Assembly (NCBI GenBank): GCA_033060915.1
Contig: CM065394.1
Coordinates: 11,799,001-11,863,000, forward strand
Source of the DNA: Euryodendron excelsum
Taxonomy: Eukaryota; Streptophyta; Magnoliopsida; Ericales; Pentaphylacaceae
Reading direction: 5' to 3'
Length of the DNA stretch: 64,000 nucleotides
Made by a program: the position numbers and the translations under genes. Positions 21,163 to 33,800 of this stretch are shown in pieces (the stretch's first letter is position 1; the number at the start of each line of letters is the position of its first letter). Under the pieces are notes generated by a model. That model did no database searches. It was given only the letters and a program-made list of their open reading frames with translations, and was not told where the DNA came from.

Positions 21163-22515
21163 TCTTGCTTGTCAAAGACAGAAAATGATAAAAGTAAGAG
21201 TCCCATGTTGATCGCAAGGCAGTCGGAGGGACGGACATTGGAAATCTTTCGACAACAGGGGTCGAAAATGGATAACCGTCCAAAAAGGCCTTAGAAAACG
21301 AGTTTTGGCGGGAAAAATGGCAAAACTGCCCAGAATTTGCAACTGGCGCCACTGCTTTGGCAGAAAATGCCTAGCACCTCTGCTAGTGGCGCCAGGTTTG
21401 AATTTAAAACCAGAAAATTCTGGTTCGAGCGCTTACGGGATTTGAAGAGTTTTTGAAGAATCCGAGAGTCTTCAAGTGGAAATCGACTTGAACATTGAAG
21501 GAGCACTCCTTGGGGTCCGTGGGTGATTGCCGGAAGGAGACCACGTCGCCGGAGGGAGACCACGTCGCCGGAAAAGTCGCCGGAAGAGAAGATTTCGCCG
21601 GAAAACTTTCAAAAAGTGAGTTTTCAAATTTTGTTGATTTTGATGTGTACAACTTCGTTTGAATCATGTGAATAGTGGAAATTGATGTTTTGATATGCTT
21701 TGAACACTTTAGTGATGTTGTTTTTGCATTTTGATGCTTGTTTGATTGAATTTGAGTGATTATATGCGAATATGTGAAGGGGTTTTCTGCAGAAATAGGA
21801 AATTTGTTCCTATAGGCATGGGTATTGGGTTTTCTGGCTATGTTTTTGTACAATGTGCCTTAGAAAAATGTGTTTAACAACCGTATGAAGTTTCTTGATT
21901 TTTTGAAAACTCGGTGAATTTTTTATTTTTTGAAAAATAGAAAAATATTTAAAAAATTAGAAAAATTAAGAAAACTTGAGAGATAGATGAAAATTTTAAA
22001 GTTTGAAATTTGGAAAAATACTGAAATATTTTAGAAAACATTAGAGATGATTTTGAAAATTTTCGGGAGACTTTTGAAAACCATTGATTTATTTGAAAAA
22101 TAAAATGTGTTTTAAAAATTTTAAAAAATAAAAAAATGTGCACAGGTGCTGATGTCATGTGATTGTGACAATGTGAAGTGCACGTTTTGTGTTTTGTGTT
22201 GATATCATGGGTGTTTTAGGGGCCATTTTTAAATGGGACTCCGCTGAAAATTTTTTAGAAATTAGGAAAAGAGTTGGTTAAAGTTTTAGAAATAAAATCT
22301 TTTTTGAAGGAAAAAGACAGAGAACCCTTGAGATGTGCCCTTGAGATGTGATTTAAAGTTGGAAAATCAAGATGTGCATGTAGGAAATTTGTTTTGACTT
22401 ATCATTCGAAGTCTTTTATTTGTTTTGTTTGTGTTAGTTGTTTATTTTATTTTACTATTACTTAAACTGCATGGATGGTATATTAACATCACTTACCTTG
22501 GCTTACCTTTTCAGG
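21163..22515 (+). promoter_or_regulatory. Leader of the PMD gene in F: TGGCGCCA pair, untranslated exon and intron
   Basis: TGGCGCCA palindromes at 21344-21351 and 21387-21394; the second continues GTGGCGCCAGGTTTG, identical to the LTR promoter cluster. A TTTAAAA is at 21403. An intron is inferred at 21616-22514: donor AAAAA|GTGAGT, acceptor CCTTTTCAG just before the ATG at 22516. The E copy has a matching donor (G|GTGAGT at 55480, minus) and acceptor (TTTTTAG, 54363-54361), so the intron is conserved. The GC-poor body of the intron carries no ORF of note. Confidence 0.7.
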
Positions 22516-23368
22516 ATGGTAGATGTAGGTGATGATGGTTCTGAGAGGAGACGCCGCTCAGGGAAGGCGGCCCCGACCGATTTTGCTGGCGGCTCTAGTC
22601 GATCTAGAGGTAGTCCACGATCTACTGGACGATCCTCATCCAGTCAGAGTGGGCAGGGGAGTAGGCTACCTGTCGACCATTTTCCTTCGGTTGAGCAGGC
22701 TTTTGCAGAGGAGATTGATGCCGAGGAGGAGGTACCGGGCCCTAGGGATCAGGTGACCGGCTATGGCAAAGCTTCTTCCGGGCATAGGCAGACAGACGCT
22801 GACTTGGGGTATCTGCAGATACCGGACGTCCCACCATTTGGGGATCTTGCCTATCACCCCAGCATGTATTCTAGACAGCACTTGCCGCCTCCGCGGGTAC
22901 ATACAGCTTTCAGAGGGGCTGTTCATCAGGTTTTTGTGACCATGCAACGGGCTGCCCTATCATATCGTGCCTTCTTGGCAGAGATCGGATTTGGCGCCTT
23001 TGGTACTGGCACTTGTTGAGAGGTGGTTCGGGGAGACCAGGACTTTTCATTTTGTCGGCTTTGAGTTAGGTCCTACTCCTTTAGACTGGGTGATTATTAC
23101 AGGGCTCTCCTTTGTCGGCCGGAGGATCACCTTGCACCTAGTCAGCAGGGACGAGGCCTGTTTGCTGTTAGACTTGCCTCCTCCTAAGCGTTCTGCCTTC
23201 CCAGTCTCTTGGATTAGTCAGGATGAGCGTACTTTTGCTACTGAGCCATCGCTTGCCAGGCAGGACATCATGAGATGGTGACTTGTGTTGTATATCATCT
23301 TTAGCTGCTTCTGCAACAACAACAAGTCACTCGTGTTGTGCCGTTTGGTGAGTATAGTAGCCGATCTG
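22516..23368 (+). pseudogene. Plant mobile domain (aminotransferase-like PMD) gene of F, first part
   Basis: Antisense to element F. After the ATG come about 90 residues rich in Ser, Arg, Gly and acidic residues. The PMD-type core follows, recognised from ALVERWFGETRTFHF near 23000-23050 and a DWVIITGLSFVGR stretch near 23085-23125. PMD proteins are known both as plant nuclear silencing factors (MAIL1/MAIN family) and as ORFs carried by transposable elements; biochemical activity is unknown. Lesions: a frame change near 22990-23005, a TGA at 23279-23281, and interruption at 23369 by solo LTR-B, with the reading frame resuming at 28166. The gene is therefore dead in this copy. Confidence 0.75.
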
Positions 23369-23606
23369 TGTAAGCACCCCATTTTTGACCGCTCGGTAGT
23401 CTACACTCCGTCCAGACTTGTTTTCAAGTCATTGTAGACATATTCCAATCGAAACCAATCCTCTAGGTCCAAATTCCGTCTTTCCATCGCTTCGCGGGCC
23501 TGTCAGCCCCAAATAGAGGCAAAATGACCAAAATGCCCTTAGGGGCATTGTCCTTTCTTATTCCAATTCCTGTCCCTCTCTCGAGACAGTTTATTCCTCG
23601 AGACGG

Positions 23607-23960
23607 TCCGAGTAGTAAAACTACTCACAAAACCGTTAGAGTGGCGGAAACACTCACAAAACTGTTAGAATAACGGAAATACTCACAGAACCGTTAGAGT
23701 AGCGAAAATACTCACAGAACTGTTAGAGTAGCGGAAATACTCACAGAACCGTTAGAGTAGCAAAAATACTTACAGAACTGTTAGAGTAGCGGAAATACTC
23801 ACAGAATCGTTAGAGTAGTGGAAATACTCACAGAACCGTTAGAGTAGCGGAAATACTCACAGAACCGTTAGAGTAGCGGAAATACTCACAAATCATCAAC
23901 CCCGTCCGAGTAGCGGAAATACTCACACCGTTAGAGTGGCGGAAACACTTAAAACCTAGG
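23607..23960. repeat. 30-bp tandem repeat in LTR-B (about 11 units)
   Basis: Units of the type CCGTTAGAGTAGCGGAAATACTCACAGAA with contiguous copies and no unique spacers. It is the reverse complement of the array in LTR-C (35465-35712). Confidence 0.85.
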
Positions 23961-24688
23961 TCAACACTAGTGGCTGTTAGCCCACTTCAGTGGAAAAGGA
24001 CCAAACTACCCTTAGGACCTTCCGGTCAAGATGACCATTTTGCCCCTAGGCATCCGAACGCCGCGAGAACCACACCGGCTTTGAATATCAAACCGGTAAT
24101 GTCCCGAGAATACTTTTTATAGTATTCTCAACCTTCCTTTACCTTTCCGGACCATTCCGAGTCAGTTCCGGCAAACCCGGTACAAAATAACCGTTTTGCC
24201 CCTAGTGGGCCGGTCTCCTTTTCTGACCACGCCGGCTCTGGGAATCAAACCAGCAACCTCTGGGAACATTCTAAATAATGTTTCCAAATCCCAAGTCTTT
24301 TTCTGGGACAATCCGAGTTCACCCCGGCAGTTTCTTAGTCCGATTGACCGTTTTGCCCCTAAAGGCCCGGTCAACCTCTTCGACATATCTTATCCTCACT
24401 TTTCAAGTCAAATACCTCCAAGACACTATTTTAAGTGTTCCTGCTCCTTTCCAGCCCCCCGGGTCATTCCCGGCTCCTTCAAATCATTCTCGGACTTCCC
24501 GGAGTCACTCCTAGTGAAGCCAGGCTAAAATTTACATGGTAGTCACTAGTATAGGCGCCCAAATCTAGTCAAAGATACGTTGCTTGCGGACCTTAAACCT
24601 TTCCTAATTGGCTGGCGCCACTCCTAGTGGCGCCAGTGTAAAGTTTGCCCTAGCGCCACTGCAACAGGCGCCAGGTTTGTCCAACTTC

Positions 24689-24696
24689 TATAAATA
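24689..24696 (+). promoter_or_regulatory. TATA box of LTR-B
   Basis: TATAAATA about 15 bp after the last TGGCGCC-type palindrome. Equivalent minus-strand sites are 43775-43768 (LTR-D) and 34447-34440 (LTR-C); LTR-E has 57566-57573. It places U3 at about 1.35 kb and R plus U5 at about 3.4 kb. Confidence 0.7.
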
Positions 24697-25269
24697 CAAA
24701 ACCTCATTCAACGTGAAAAGGGTCTGCAAACTTAACCTAGAAATCACACAATTCGATATACAGAGCTCGAGCACCTCCAAAAACCCTAGCCTCCCTAGGT
24801 TTTCCAAACCCTAGCCACCCTACACAAACCCTAGCCTCCTATACACTCATACACTCCCCCATACACTCATACACTAGCCTTCAACCACCCTTCGAAGACT
24901 TGAAGAGCTGCCATCTAAAGCTTGAAGACAACCCTTGAAGACTGAAGAAGAAGATCAAGACGAAGACCGAAGACCGAAGACAAGCAAGGCGCGCAAATTA
25001 AAGAAGATACAACGTAGGCTTTCTCTTTAAATTTCTGCACTTCCCCCTTCTCTCTTCTCTCTCCAACCCACTTGGGTTTTCTCTATTTTAATCCCCCATC
25101 TCTTTCCCCCCCTTTCTTTGCATGCTTGAAACAAGGGGATTCCCAGTCCATGTGTAGGATTGGGCTATTGGAGAGTCACTGTGTCGGGGACTTTCTTCTA
25201 GTCTAACCAAAGACCACGTGGGTTCGGCCCCCTTGATTATGTGGTGAAGCCTTAACCTTGTATGTTCAC

Positions 25270-27590
25270 GACCCCAAATTGCATTGTGCATATCATAGTC
25301 TTGCATCTTCCAAAAACCGTTTTCAAAGTTGTTTTTCAAATCGTTTTCAAACTTGTTTTCAAAATTGCATCAAAATCTCTTTTTCAAAAACTTGTTTTCA
25401 AAACCACGATTCTAGGGTGATTCTAGCCTTTCCATGGCTAGGGTTGCTTTAGGAAAGTGTTACATTAAAAGTGACCTTTTTGGTCTATATTTTCAAATCT
25501 TATTGTTTTCAAAACCACTTTCTTAAAGTAGTTCTAGCTCTCTTAGGGCTAGAATCGCTTTAGGAAAGTGAGACGTTTTCATACTTTCCAAAAAACTCTC
25601 TCCTCAAAATTCTCTTCCTAAAAATCTCTTTTTCAACATACTTTCCTAAAACTCCCCTCTTCAAAATTGTTTTCAAAAACTCCCTTCCAAAATCTATTTT
25701 TCAAAACTCTCTTTTTCAACTCCTCTCCAAAATCTTTTCCTCAAAATTCACTTTCTAAAATCACTCCCTAGATTCACTTTCCTAAAAAAATCTTTCCTAA
25801 AAATCTTTCCAAAAACTCTCTTTTCTAAAATCTTCCTTCTAGAAATTCCCCTCTAGGTTTTCCTTCCAAAACCTTCGTTTCCAAAAACACACTTTCTAAA
25901 AATCCCTTTTCCTTAGAGCCCAAGTCAAGCCCTAGAACCCACAATTAGGAAACCCTAAATTTTCTTCCCAAAAACATGGTTTTCAAACTTTGCCCCAAAC
26001 CTAGGTTTCCAAAATCTTTTGTTTTCTACATCAAAACTATACATGTTTCCAAAACCTATTTTCTATGTCAAAACTATAATTTTTCAAATCTAGGGTTTCT
26101 AGAATCTCCTTTTCCAAATCCTTCCTAAATCCAATCTCCCCGTTTAGGAAACTAGATCCCGTCCTCCGTTTTTGGAAACAAAATCCAACATTTCTCTTTT
26201 AGAAACCAAATCCAATCTCTTCTTAATCCAAACTTTTCCTAATTCAATTCCTTCCTAAACCATAAGTTTCCTAAACCTAAATTTTAAATCTTTCCTTAAA
26301 TTTGAAAATCCAACTCTTTCTTAATTCAAATCCTTCCTAAACTTCCGTTTTCCTAAATCTTAAGTTTCCTAAACTTGAACATAAAAATCTTTCCTAAGTT
26401 TTAAAACTCAACTTTCAAATCTTTCCTAATTCAACCCTTTCCTAATTCTACCCCTTTCCAAAATCTTTTTCAAATCCAAGCTTTCAAATCTTTCCTAAAC
26501 TCAAAACTTTCCTAATCTCAAGATTTTCTAAAACTCTAAAACTTTCTAAATCTTAAACTTTCTAAATATCAAATCTTTCCAAATTCAAAACTTTCTAAAT
26601 TTGAAACCTTCTTAAGTTAAATCTTTCTAAACCTAAAAACTTTCTAAATTCTAAACTTTCTTAAACTTCAAATCTTTCCAAATCTAAGACTTTTCTAAAC
26701 TCGAGACTTTCTTAATTCAAACATTTCCTAAATTGAAAACTTTCCTTTTTCAAACCTTTCCCAAAACGAAACTTTCTTATTTTCAAAACTTCCTTGTTTT
26801 CAAAACTTTCCAAAATCAAAACTTCCCTTTTTCAAACATTTCTAAATTCAAAACTTTCTTAATTCAAAACTTTCCTAATTTCAAAACTTTCTTAATTTCG
26901 AAACTCTCCTAATTTGAAAACTTTCCTAATTCAAACTTTTCTAAGTTGAAACTTTGCTAAACCAAAACTTTCCTAATTCAAAAACTTTCCAAAAATGAAA
27001 CTTTCTTAATTCGAAACTTTCCTAAATCAGACCTTTCCTAATTTGAACATCTCCTAAAATCCAATCTTTCCAAATCTTCCAAGCCAAGTCAAATCTTTCC
27101 TAGGTCTCTTCTCTTTCCTAAGTCTGGGTTTTCTTAAACCTTCTCTTTTCCAAAACAAGTCCAAAGCTATCTTTTCAAATCAAAGTCCAATCTTTTCCAA
27201 AATTTTAATTTCCAATCTCCTTTTCTAATCTCAAATCAAATCTAATTTTCAATTCAATCTCTTTCTTCCAATCCAATCTCTCTCTTCAAGTCAATCTCTT
27301 TTCAATCGGACTCCAGTCCGAACTACGATTAACCTGATTCCCCCAAAGGGATACGTAGGCAACCTTCATAGGTGCGGTCACAATACTTTTCAAACTTTCA
27401 ATTCCACCCTCATGGGTGCGGTTTCCAAAATCTTTTCAAATCTCAAATTCCAATCTATTTTCAAAATTTCAATTTCAAAATTTCAATTTTCAAATTTCAA
27501 TTTCCAAATTTTCAAACTTTCCAATTTCAATTCCATCTCTTCAAATCTATTTTCAAATCAAATTCTTTTCAAATTTATTTCCAAATCTAT
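25270..27590. repeat. G-poor low-complexity tract in LTR-B
   Basis: Same tract as 4755-7130, here in plus orientation: runs such as CTTTCCTAAATTCAAAACTTTC with G nearly absent for over 2 kb. Confidence 0.85.
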
Positions 27591-28165
27591 TTTTCAATTA
27601 TCTTCTATTGCACTTGCATATCATGCATCATGTTAGTTTCTTTTTAAACATAGTTTTTCTAAAAGTGAATAGGGTTGAACATTTGTTAATTAAAGACTCT
27701 CATAGGAATCTAGGGTAGATTGACATGTAGGTACCGAAAGGGCGGGGTAGCGTGATAGCTTAGTGCGTCTTCCTTACACGTATCCAACCTCCGAACCTAG
27801 ATCACTGATTTCAAAGACCAAAAGGAGTTATTTTTCTAAAAAAGGGCTAAATATTTTCCAAAAGTTGCCAAACAACATATTTTCCTAAAAACCCTCTCTT
27901 GAGGAGATATTTTTAAAATCGTTTTTCAAAACCCTAAGTGTAGTTTTCGGACTATGCTTAGTTTTTAGGTGACCTAACTCACCTTAATCAAGTTAGGTGG
28001 CGACTCCGAATCTTTTTCAAAAGCCCTTTATTCAAAATCCATTTTTTAATTCAAACCTAGTCACACTCATTCTTCTAGGAGGGTGAGTTCTAACGAGAGA
28101 GTACAGCATTTTTCCCACTTGGGTAAGTATTCCTCGAGTGCGAAAAATCTGGGCGCGACAATTTG

Positions 28166-29123
28166 GGAACTTTGTCTGAGTTGGACTGGGGGTCCTTTTC
28201 TTTTGGCTGCTTTCTTCGATCGATGCGGGTTCGGACTTCTTCTCGTTGGGGCAGCATGACTAGCTTTTGGCCTTTCCTTGTCTGGTGGAGTTACGAGTAC
28301 CTACCAATGCGTTGCCCTGCAGTTGTTGAGCATGATCTCTATCCTCGCGCTTTGAGGTGGGCTCGTGACCGGGTAGCCTAGCGATCGGAGATTACTGACT
28401 TTGTGATGCTCCGGGCTAAGGTGGAGTTGATTAAGGCTAGGGATGTGACCTGGCGGCCCTTCATTGGATCAGTCCATTACGAGACAGTTCGGTACTTGGT
28501 CCCGTTGTCCTTGTCGAGAGCTGCTTTTCTCAGTGATGACACCTCAGAGTCCTATCTTGGAGAGCGACACTGGCGGCAGTTTCATGAGGAGTTCCGATCA
28601 GCAGGAGCTCCACCAGAGTATATGTTTGGAGCCCTGGTGGCAAGAGTGCCTATCCCCTACCAGGAGCGCCAGCCAGATGCCGAGTTCTTTCTTCTTCCAG
28701 ATACGGATTATGTTGCGCACTTTGGGGCTCATTCGGTTGGTGCCTTCACCCGGTTTGAGGTAATAGTCGGCGGGTACGCTGTTGGCCAGAAGGTGGTTGA
28801 CTTGTGGCGCCGTGCTGGAGGATATGTGCCCCAGGCCAAGTTTACTGCTGTGAGAGACCAGAGAGACCAGTACCAGATGGAGTGGGACCAGTACCAGGCC
28901 GAGATAGCTTCCCTGACGGCTCGGTTATCTCAGATGGGTGGTAGGGGGTAATGTTATTCTTTCTTTGCTCCTTATTGCTCTGTTGTTGCTTAGTTCCTTT
29001 TGTATGCAGCTGATTTCGGTTCTTTCTTCCCTGCAAGATGGTGGTGCTTCGAGGAGTTATCCTCCTCCTCCGATGCCGGGTTTCGGGGATTTTGATCCAG
29101 ATGATATCGACTTTGACCTGTGA
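28166..29123 (+). pseudogene. PMD gene of F, second part, with a small 3' intron
   Basis: Continues the PMD frame after LTR-B: a SELDWGSFSFGCFLRSM stretch (28178-28230) typical of the PMD core, a stop TAG at 28379-28381, then an open stretch to about 28940 ending in a Gln/Asp-rich helix. An intron is inferred at 28941-29037 (donor GTG|GTAGGG, acceptor GCAAG). It joins in phase to a short last exon ending in an acidic PDDIDFDL tail and TGA at 29121-29123. The E copy shows the same donor (GTAGTG), an AG acceptor and a similar acidic tail, which supports the intron. A shared TTTTGTATGCAG at 28999-29009 is an alternative acceptor but does not keep phase with this donor. Confidence 0.7.
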
Positions 29124-30852
29124 GAGATGCCCCTTGTAGAGATTATGATCCTCTTTTGCCCCTTGTTCTTGAGATGTATTGATGTTAGACAGTTTTATTT
29201 TGCATAGTTTTGTATAAGGATGGATATTTATGGTACTTAAATGCACGGATAGACAGATACATATGATCAGAGGCATGTGATGTATGATGATGTTAGATAT
29301 CTATTACATGAGTTGATACTGATGACTTCTATTTCTACAGGGAGTTATATCCTATGTGTGCAAAGCCCATGCTGAAAATTTTTTCTCCTTTTTTTTTAAA
29401 ACATATGTACAGGTTAGAAGTATGTTAATAAAATAACGCAAGGTGCTGTTAGACTTGTAGTCCTGGGAATGGTAACTCCCTCCTCCTCGGGGATTTAGCC
29501 TCTCTTCTAGCCCAACCCTACTTTGATTGAATGATAGCACTTTGCACCTTTCTCAACCTCTTGATTGCCTCCAACTTTCTATCTTAGGGTTAGTGTATAG
29601 GGTTATTGGGCTGAGACTCTCGACTCTTAGGGTTTTAGCAACAACTTACCTGACCTTTGGCAAAGCAATAAGTGGCTAGTCATTTCAATCCAAGAAGACT
29701 TTGTTTAGGACCGTAATGTAGGCTAGGTTATGGGGGTTTTTAGAAACAACATGATATGCAGGCTCAAATTTGATGTTGTTTTCGATAGGGTTCAAATCCA
29801 TACCATCCTTGACAACTTTTCAGTAGGATTAGCATCCTTCTTTAGTTTTGGCAGCGTATCCAGCTCATTTAGATCAAGCAATCTGCTTTCAATCAGAGGG
29901 GACTTTAATAGGGTTGTAATGTAGGCTATGGTTTCGGGTTTTTGCAAGAAAATGGTAAAGGCTCAAACCTATTGTTTCTACTGGGTTTCCTTGTAACCTA
30001 GGATTACCTTTAAATTTCCTTCTCGCTTTTGACCATATTCTTCTCAGGGTGAAAATAACCTTGTTCTTTCACCCTTTCTATATACCTTTTTGAGAGAGAC
30101 ATGACTTTCTTCTCATTTGATCTTCTTATCATGCTTTTGAATATGACTCAATCATGGCTCCTTTAGGCCTTTCCTTAGAATCATGGCTTTTTTTTTTTTT
30201 TTTTTGGCCTCTTGCTCCTTGGCAACTCCTTTCTTCTGCTTTTTCTTTCTATTTTTTCCTTTTCTTTTATGAAACGAAACAATTCTTTAACCCTTTTTCC
30301 CTTTTCCCTTGGTCGTTTAATATACCCAGTGTGGGCGGTGATCCCTAGGTTGGGATTTTGTTAAGAAAGGATAAGTGGCTCAACGGGTTTGGCAAGGGGT
30401 TACTTTTGACTGTATGGGAAATGAAATGAGGGCCTCTCTTCACTGCTGCCTTAGCACAGCAGGGGTGGATACCATTCCTAGAGTTCTCAAACTATTGTCT
30501 GCCCTAGTGTGGGGAGGACAGTCCTGGATCGGGGTTAACAAAGAAAACTTCGTTTGTTACAAGGCTCTAGGGGTTAAGCAAAGGGAATATGAGCACATTT
30601 AGTTATTTATTCAGTTATTTATTCTTTATATGTGGGGGAATGAAAGATGGCTCCTCTTCCTCTTGATAAACTGGCCACACAGCGCTTAGCCTCAGAGTCT
30701 TGTAAGTGCTGCCTTTGGGTAGTATCCTCACTCATCCTTATTCTCTCTCTCTGTGGAAGGCTGATCATTCGGTGAGTGGTTAACTCATGCTATCATCCCT
30801 TCAAGTTGGACAATTCCATAAGATAAACCATGCCCCTTATGTAGAAAGTAGT
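29124..30852 (-). other. Spacer of element F between gag and the PMD gene
   Basis: About 1.7 kb without a credible gene and without pol motifs. Collinear (reverse complement) with the E spacer 51135-52557 and with 3970-4206, for example a CCAGTAGAAA-AATAGG stretch near 29975 and 51675. Gag (minus) and PMD (plus) transcripts would converge here. A T-rich run is at 30188-30206. Confidence 0.75.
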
Positions 30853-33800
30853 TATCGCGCCCAGATTTTTCGCACTCGAGGAATACTCACCCAAGCGGGA
30901 AAAATGTTGTACTCTCTTGTTAGAACTCACCCTCCTAGAAGAATGAGTGCAACTATGTTTGAATTGAAAAATAGGTTTGAATAAAGGGCTTTTGAAAAAG
31001 ATTCGGAGTCACCACCTAACTTGATTAAGGTGAGTTAGGTCACCTAAAAACTAAGCATAGCCCGAAAACTACACTTAGGGTTTTTGAAAAACAATTTTGA
31101 AAATATCTCCTCAAGAGAGGGTTTTTAGGAAAACAGGTTGTTTGGCAACCTTTGGAAAACATTTAGCCCTTTTTTTTGAAAAATAACTCATTTTTGGTCT
31201 TTGAAATCAGTGATCCTAAGTTCGGAGGTTGGTTACGTGTAGGGAAGATGCACTAAGCTATCACCCTACCCCGCCCTTTCGATACCTACATGTCAATCTA
31301 CCCTAGATTTTCCTATGAGAGTCTTTAACTAACTCGTGTTCAATCCTATTTCACTTTAGAAAAACAATGTTTGAAAAATATGACGCATGATATGCAAGTG
31401 CAATAGAAAAGAATTGAAAAATAAATTTAAAAAGAGATTGATTTGATTTGAAAATAGATTTGCAGAGATGGAATTGAAATTGGAAAGTTTGAAAATTTGG
31501 AAATAGAAATTTGAAATTGGAAGTTTGAAAGTAGATTGGAATTTGAGATTTGAAAAGATTTTGAAAACCATACCCATGAGGGTGGATTGAAAGTTTGAAA
31601 AATGTTATGACCGCACCTATGAAGGTTGCCTACGTATCCCTTTGGGGGAATCAGGTTAGTCGTAGTTCGGACCGGAGTCCGATTGAAAATAGAAGGTTTG
31701 ATTTGAAAAGAGATTGAATTGAAAATTGAATTTAACTTGAAATTAGAAGAGGAGATTAAAAATTGAAATTGAGAAGATTGGACTTTGATTTGAAGAGATA
31801 GATTTTGGAAAGACTTGGTTTTGGAAAGATGGAGGTTTAGGAAACCTAGACCTAGGAAAAGGTAGGAGACCTAGGAAAGACTTGAGAATTTAAGAAAGAT
31901 TGGATTTAGGAAATGTTTGAATTAGGAAAGGCCCGATTTAGGAAAGTTTCGAACTTGGAAAGTTTCATTTTCGGAAAGTTCCGAGTTGTGAATTAGGAAA
32001 GTTTTTGTTTAGGAAAGTTTCAACTTAGGAAAGTTTTGAATTAGGAAAGTTTCATTTTTAGAAAGTTTTGGAATTAGGAAAGGTTAGAATTAGGAAAGTT
32101 TTAAATTAAGAAAGTTTTGAATTTTGAAATGTTTGAAAAAGGGAAGTTTTGAATTTGGAAAGTTTTGAAAACAAGGAAGTTTTGAAAATAAGAAAGTTTC
32201 GTTTTGGGAAAGGTTTGAAAAAGGAAAGTTTTTAGTTTAGGAAATGTTTGAACTAAGAAAGGTTCGAATTAAGGAAATCTTAAATTAAGAAAGCTTTGAG
32301 TTTAGAAAAGTCTTAGATTTGGAAAGATGTTGAAGTTTTGAAAAGTTTAGAGTTTAGAAAGATTTAACTTAAGAAAGTTTTGAATTTAGGAAGCTTAGAA
32401 TTTTAGAAAGATTTCAAATTTAGAAAGTTTAGGATTTAGAAAGTTTTAGAGTTTAAATTTTAGAAAGTCTTGAAATTAGGAAAGGCTTGAGTTTAGGAAA
32501 TGTTTGAAAACTTAGGTTTAAGAAGTTAAGATTTGAAAAGAGGGTAGAATTAGGAAATGGTTGAATTAGGAAAGATTTGAAAGTTGAGTTTTAAAATTTA
32601 GGAAAGATTTTTTATGTTCAAGTTTTGGAAACTTAAGATTTAGGAAAGTGGAGGATTAGGAAGGATTTGAGTTAGGAAAAAGTTGGATTTTGAAATTTAA
32701 GGAAAGATCTAAAGTTTAAGTTTAGGAAACTTATGGTTTAGGAAGGAATTGAATTAAGAAATGTTTGGATTAGGAAGGGATTGGATTTGGTTTCTAAAAG
32801 AAAAGATTTGATTTTGTTTCCAAAAACGGAGGACGGGATCTAGTTTCCTAAATGGGGAGATTGGATTTGGTTTCCTAAAGGGAAGATTTGATTTGGCAAA
32901 GATTTGGAAAAGAGATTCTAAAAACCCTAGGTTTGGAAAATTATAGTTTTGACGTTGAAAAGAGGTTTTGGAAACATGTATAGTTTGGACGTTAAAACAA
33001 GAGATTTTGGAAACCTAAGTTTGGGGCAAAGTTTAAAAATCATGTTTTTGGAAAGAAAATTAGGGTTTCCTAATTGTGGGCTCTAAGGCTTGACTTGGGC
33101 TCTAAGAAAAGAGTTTTTGGAAAGTGCGTTTTTGGGAAACAAAGGTTTTTCTAGAAGGGAATCCTAGGGAGGAATTTTTGAAAAGTGAATTTGAAGAGGG
33201 AATTTTTGGAAAAAGATTTTAAAGAGAAGGAGTTTTAGAAAGTGTGTTTTTAGAAACGTAGATTTTAGAAGGAAAATCCTAGAGAGGAAATTTCTAGAAG
33301 GAAGATTTTGGAAAGAGAGTTTTTTAGAAAGGTTTTTGGAGAGAGTTTTTAGGAAGGTGAATCTACGGAGTGTTTTTAGAAAGTGAATTTTAAGGAAAAG
33401 ATTTTGGAGAGGAGTTGAAAAAGAGAGTTTTGAAAAATAGATTTTGGAATGAAGTTTTTGAAAACAATTTTGAGGAGGAGAGTTTTAGGAAAGTATGTTG
33501 AAAAAGAGATTTTTAGGAAGAGATTTTTGAAAAGAGGGAGAGTTTTGGGAAGTATAAAAACGTCTCACTTCCCTAAAGCGATTCTAGCCATAAGAGGGCT
33601 AGAACAACTTTAAGAAAGTGGTTTTGGAAAACAATAAGATTTGAAAATATAGACCAAAAAGGTCACTTTTAATGTAACACTTTCCTAAAGTAACCCTAGC
33701 CATGGAAAGACTAAAATCACCCTAGAATCGTGGTTTTGAAAATATGTTTTTGAAAAAGAGATTTTGATGCAATTTTGAAAACAAGTTTGAAAACGTTTTG

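Larger units (their letters stand above)
23369..28160 (+). mobile_element. Solo LTR-B of the F family inserted in the PMD gene
   Basis: 4792 bp, from TGTAAGCACCCC to GGGCGCGACA, opposite in orientation to F and the same as the PMD gene. TSD ATCTG (23364-23368) and ATTTG (28161-28165), one mismatch. No primer site follows and no polypurine tract precedes it. Holds about eleven 30-bp repeat units (23607-23960), only a trace of the 81-bp unit, 158-bp units (about 24060-24500), palindromes (24612-24675), TATAAATA (24689-24696) and the G-poor tract (25270-27590). Confidence 0.9.

Noticed and set aside
28160..30853. Hidden pol domains in the F spacer
   Set aside because: No DSG/DTG protease, YVDD or YIDD RT, RNase H or integrase motif was found in any frame; the spacer matches the E spacer, which also lacks them.
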